Assembly (NCBI GenBank): GCA_001579985.1 | Contig: LRSR01008305.1 | Coordinates: 1 to 38,329, forward strand | Direction of reading: 5' to 3' | Length of the DNA: 38,329 nucleotides | Origin: Hypsibius dujardini | Taxonomy: Eukaryota > Tardigrada > Eutardigrada > Parachela > Hypsibiidae | Part shown: positions 34,459-38,329 of the stretch, piece after piece | Numbering within the stretch: position 1 is the stretch's first letter | Layout: the number at the start of each line of letters is the position of its first letter | The notes under the pieces: generated by a model | What the model was told of the DNA's origin: nothing | The model's database searches: none | Seen by the model: only the letters and a program-made list of their open reading frames with translations | Program-made: the position numbers and the translations under genes

Positions 34459-35424
34459 ATGTCTATGTCTGTCTATATGTCTGTCTATATGTCTGTCTAT
34501 ATGTCTGTCTGTCTGTCTGCCTATTGTCTCCCTACATTGGATGGTGGGTGACATTCATGTCTTGTCTACCATTAAATCGAAGTGTCTCAGTGGCTTACCA
34601 CAAATCACAGGGTTCCGGTCCCTAATTTCCTCCAGAATACCACCTTCGTCGCATAGTCGCAGGAAGATGGCCGCCCGTTCAAAATGTCGAGACGTGGCCA
34701 TCAGTTCCAAAGCTCGGTCCAGCGAGCCACAGTGTAAAGAAAGCAGTAGGGCGAAAGAGCGCTGGTTAATTTCTGGCGCGCAGAGGTAGTCCACCCATCT
34801 GAGGTAGATGTCTTTAATTTCATCCGGAGACAGCCGGAGAGACGCTAAAGTGGCGGCGTCTTCGTAGTTTCCCGCGGACTGGAGGTAGCGACAAGCATCG
34901 CCGATTTTTCCGATCGAACACAAAAGTTCCACACCGGCTGCTATGAAGGAGGAACTAGCAATGAGGTTGGTGGCCACCTGTGGGAAGAAAACCAAAGGTC
35001 TGTTACAACTGAGCAAAGCGGGCTTGTTTTCTCCTTTCTTATTGCCGAATGCTAAAAGAGAGAGACGACCGTGGGTCCTGTCGCGTTGTTTTACGTTTTC
35101 CAAAAAATGTTGGATGAACTTTTTTTAATTATCAGATATCCTATTTCTATACTCTGCTAATTAGTTTGACATTGGCATGCTTGTTTAGCTATTGTATGGT
35201 CATCTCTGTTTCGCAGATCAGTAATAATGGAAACCTACCAGTTTAATGGTGCTTTGAACCGTTTCCGAGGTGGCGCCCTGCAGAGCGGTCAGCAGGGCGG
35301 CCCTGAAAGTTAAAAAACCAGCGTGAGAATGACAGTTGAGCGAAAAGCAAATACATATAATAGGTTAAGAAAGCTATAAAGGAACAATAGATTAGAGATT
35401 ACCGATAAGAGAGACTAAAGAAAT

Positions 35425-35459
<35 letters not shown>

Positions 35460-35522
35460 CACAGACAGACAGACGGACAGACGGACAGAAAGACAGCCAG
35501 ACAGAATGACAGACAGACAGCC

Positions 35523-35563
<41 letters not shown>

Positions 35564-38329
35564 TACTTTAGACAATCTTCGTAGTATCTCGGCTCATGCG
35601 AATCCAGATTCAGCAAATATTCAACTGCACGACTGGATTCCCCGAAGGCCACTAAATCCTGGACACAACGCCGAAGGCAATCCAATCGACCCAAGCTTCC
35701 TCTCGCACATTTCAAGGTGCTGTCAGCGACATCGAAATGTAGTTCCTAACATAAAAGCAATGCATAAAAACATATCCGCTGATCTCAGTCTTAAAGGTCT
35801 CACCTTGAGTGCCTCCTTGTTCAAAAGGAAGCTGCAGTCAGAATGGTTGACAGTTTCTCGAAGAACACTTTTGGTCCACGGCATGGCTCTCATACAAGCC
35901 TTCCAGAAGTGATAGTCACTCTCATCACCCAGCAGCAAAGCCGATGCAAGGCAACGGTCAATCAACGGCATCTGCTCCAGATTGGAAGACTGCAGGAAAT
36001 TGGCGATGCCTTCGCCGATTACTTTGCGGTCAGACAGGATACCGGAATACTGGCCCAAGAGTACACTGGACTTGGCTTTCCAGAGAGCTTCGTGCGACAG
36101 TAGATACGCGCTGCTTACACGATCCAACAAAGCCTCCCGATTTATTGCCGAAGAGCAGCTGTGGAAGTTCCGAAAATCGAAGATGCGAATTGTTCCGTCG
36201 GTGCAACAAAGTGCCAGATGGGTTCCGGACACCCAGTCGAGAGACGTTACTTTAAACTGTTTTGGCTTGAGTTGATTGATCAATTCCATCTGAAAAACGA
36301 CAACAAAATGTGAATAGAGACCAAAACGTGAATGAGGCTTTTAGGTACAGTAAAAAGTTCATTCTAATTGAGAGTCACTCTATACCGTCTCAATTTCCCA
36401 AACATCCAAACCGTCGTTGAAGAGCACCGCAGCCCACATCGTTCTCTCCTTGGGTGAGAACTTGATGCTTTTAATCCAGCCGCGATTAAGATTTTTCGTC
36501 TCCGCCATGCTCTCACTGGGAATCCATTTGATCAAGCTCCCATCCACGTCGCCCATCACAATCTTATTCCGCTTCCGACACATTGCCGTAATGTGACCTG
36601 CAACGAAAAAATGGATTCAGACAATCTTCACATGAATATCGAATGAATAAATAAGTAGAATCTACTTTTTCCCTATCCAGTCGATAATGAATAAACAAGT
36701 TTAGGATCTTACCGATGGTGGTCTGCGTGGCAAAAACTGACGTCTTATCTTCATGCACTATATTCCCCTTCACCTTGTACGCCTGGAACAGTCCATTCAG
36801 ATCGACAAACAGGATCAGGTCCTGTCGCGTCACTCCCCCGCCCATATCGGTTCCGACCACTCGCACCCACTGCAACACATTACACAAAAAGAGTTGAGCA
36901 GGGAAGGGCAGGCAGACAGATAAACAAAAAGACACGCGGGCCGGCAGACAGACAGGCGAACAAACCGAACGACAGGCGAACAAACCGAACGACAGGCGCA
37001 CAAACCGAACGACAGGCGAACAAACCGAACGACAGGCGCACAAACCTAACAACAGGCGGAAAAAACCGAACGACAGGCGAACAAACCGAATGACACGCGA
37101 ACAAACCGAACGAAAGGCGAACAAACCGAACGACTGACCTCAGCTGCTGTAGCCTGCGGTACGGCCCTCGTTCGATGCCAGACCAGTTTCCGCCCATCGG
37201 CGATGCTCCACACTTCCGGCACACCGTTCTTGAAAGTGATAACGAAATGCTCCTTCGTTGGAGAAACCTTGACCGTTCGAATTGGCGACTCATCAGATGG
37301 GCTTTTGCGAATCGAACGAACCGCTCCCGTGATGATGTTTAATATGGAAACCTCGCTCTTGACAAGGGCAGTGGGCGTGGTCGTGTTCGGGTAGTGGAAG
37401 ACGAGGAGTAGGTCTTCTGTAATCCACTTCAAGCCTTGAACAGCGTTGTTCTGAATGAAGTACTCTCTGCCCACATCGTTCGTAGACAGATTGTAGAGTT
37501 GGACATTGCCTTTGCCAGATCCGACGGCCAAAAATTGGCTCCGATCGGGATTTGAAGGGCGCGGTCCCGCTTGAAGAATCAAAGGAGCGGCTGGAAGCGG
37601 TGTCAGGGAATGTGTCAAATTCAACCGAAACGCTGAAAACAAACCCCAAAAAATCCCAACTTATACAAAACAAAAAACACCACACATTTAGGAAAAAACT
37701 TCCTTTGCTTCCATTTCAAACAAACAATGCTCACATTTTGCGGAAGATTCAGCTGATTTAGAAGCCCCGGAGTGCAGAGACCAGACCAGGACTCTCCCGT
37801 CGTTCATCAAGATCGAGCACTTCGCCTCCCCAACCGGATCAATAACAAACCCATAGGGCTTGCACTGCTTCATCAATCGCGTGGACTCCGACTGCGGCAC
37901 TGTTTCGTATCGCTTGCGATCCACGGCATGTCGGAAACTGAGGCAACCGTTGGTGTGTAGACAGAAAAATCCATCCTTCTGCCGCAATGGAAGAATGGAG
38001 AGCAAATCTGCACTCGCCTTGTCGATGGTAATGGTGCGGTACGGGCAGAGGTAGCGGAGGCTGACCAGGACAATTTGGCGCGGATACACAGCCACTAGGA
38101 CGTCGTGTACGCTACGATGAAAAAATATTTCCGCAACGAGGTTGGGATCATCCAGAGCCACTGTTGATGCAGTTGGAGTACTGCGGTAGAGGAATCGTGC
38201 GGCTCGTCGTCGGACGTCACTGCGTAAAGAGGTCGGAGATTGGTTGAGATCCTTCGGAAGAGGTCCATTGTTAGGAGCGGATTGGTCGGTTTTGCCGTTA
38301 GGGTGCCATGCTACCCTTCGAAGTTCGCT
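34117..38329 (-). CDS. WDR11: WD repeat-containing protein 11, C-terminal part
   Basis: Nine exons on the minus strand: 38329-37735 (cut by the window edge), 37632-37139, 36869-36713, 36597-36386, 36289-35804, 35745-35567, 35302-35239, 34977-34599 and 34262-34117; every junction keeps phase; 903 residues visible. WD-type blades include FLAVGSGKGNVQLYNL, WITEDLLLVFHYP, KEHFVITFKNGVPEVWSI, KIVMGDVDGSLIKWI and GTHLALCCTDGTIRIFDF. A helical solenoid follows (ACRYLQSAGNYEDAATLASL, IYLEYARYLHGVGLRREAL). This order and these motifs match WDR11 (1224 residues in human). Human WDR11 forms a complex with FAM91A1, helps capture vesicles at the trans-Golgi network, and has been linked to Hedgehog signalling. 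The missing part is about the first 300 residues, including the start. The gene is intact as far as seen. Confidence 0.94.
34358..34530. repeat. (GTCT)n microsatellite
   Basis: GTCT units with TATATGTCTGTC interspersions in the last intron (34263-34598) of WDR11. Confidence 0.95.
35427..35562. repeat. (CAGA)n microsatellite touching a WDR11 splice donor
   Basis: CAGA units ending at 35562; the donor of the exon ending at 35567 is GTATGTTTGTCTGTCTG, so the array starts within about six bases of the exon. Confidence 0.95.
36955..37138. repeat. 20-bp minisatellite, about 9 copies, touching a WDR11 splice donor
   Basis: Units of GGCGAACAAACCGAACGACA with small variants, in the WDR11 intron 36870-37138. 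The final unit merges with the donor of the exon ending at 37139 (GTCAGTCGTTCGGTTTG on the minus strand). Confidence 0.92.

Overview
This window is nuclear DNA of an animal, most likely an invertebrate. The genes are split by short introns (about 60 bp to 2 kb) with GT-AG borders. The introns and gaps are full of simple repeats, mostly variants of (TGTC)n and (TGTGTC)n. The gene set (a CLIP-like serine protease homologue, a secreted Kazal protein, RUSC/UNC-14, WDR11) suits an ecdysozoan. A tardigrade or an arthropod relative is my guess; the sequence alone does not fix the taxon.

Layout from left to right: (1) 1-4062, minus strand: N-terminal and central part of a RUN and SH3 domain protein (RUSC family), running off the left edge inside the RUN domain, with two possible extra 5' exons at 4930-5007 and 5720-5847. 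(2) About 5850-8853: a gap with repeats and no gene I can support. (3) 8854-11179, plus: secreted protein with two Kazal domains, a Gly/Tyr/Pro/Gln-rich middle and a helical C-terminus. (4) 13024-25065, plus: a 14-exon gene for a protein of about 1583 residues with N-terminal ankyrin repeats, a degenerate IQ-like motif and a long, mostly disordered tail. (5) 19747-20652, minus: a complete 3-exon NUDT2-like (Ap4A hydrolase) gene lying inside intron 10 of the ankyrin gene; its Nudix box has lost several catalytic positions. (6) 25572-29196, minus: a 7-exon secreted serine protease homologue with a CLIP-like domain, in which catalytic Asp and Ser are replaced by Asn and Gly. (7) 30777-31919, plus: a two-exon secreted Gln/Met/Pro-rich protein with a clear TATA box. 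(8) 34117-38329, minus: the C-terminal three quarters of WDR11, cut at the right edge.

The genes do not form one pathway. WDR11 and RUSC are trafficking proteins, NUDT2 is a nucleotide housekeeping enzyme (or an inactive descendant), and the Kazal protein, the protease homologue and the Gln-rich protein are secreted. Exon joins were worked out by hand from splice consensus and were required to keep reading phase. The best leads are the dead Nudix gene nested in the ankyrin gene, the doubly inactivated protease homologue, two tandem copies of a hairpin element resembling a Tc1/mariner MITE, and simple repeats that sit directly against splice donors.
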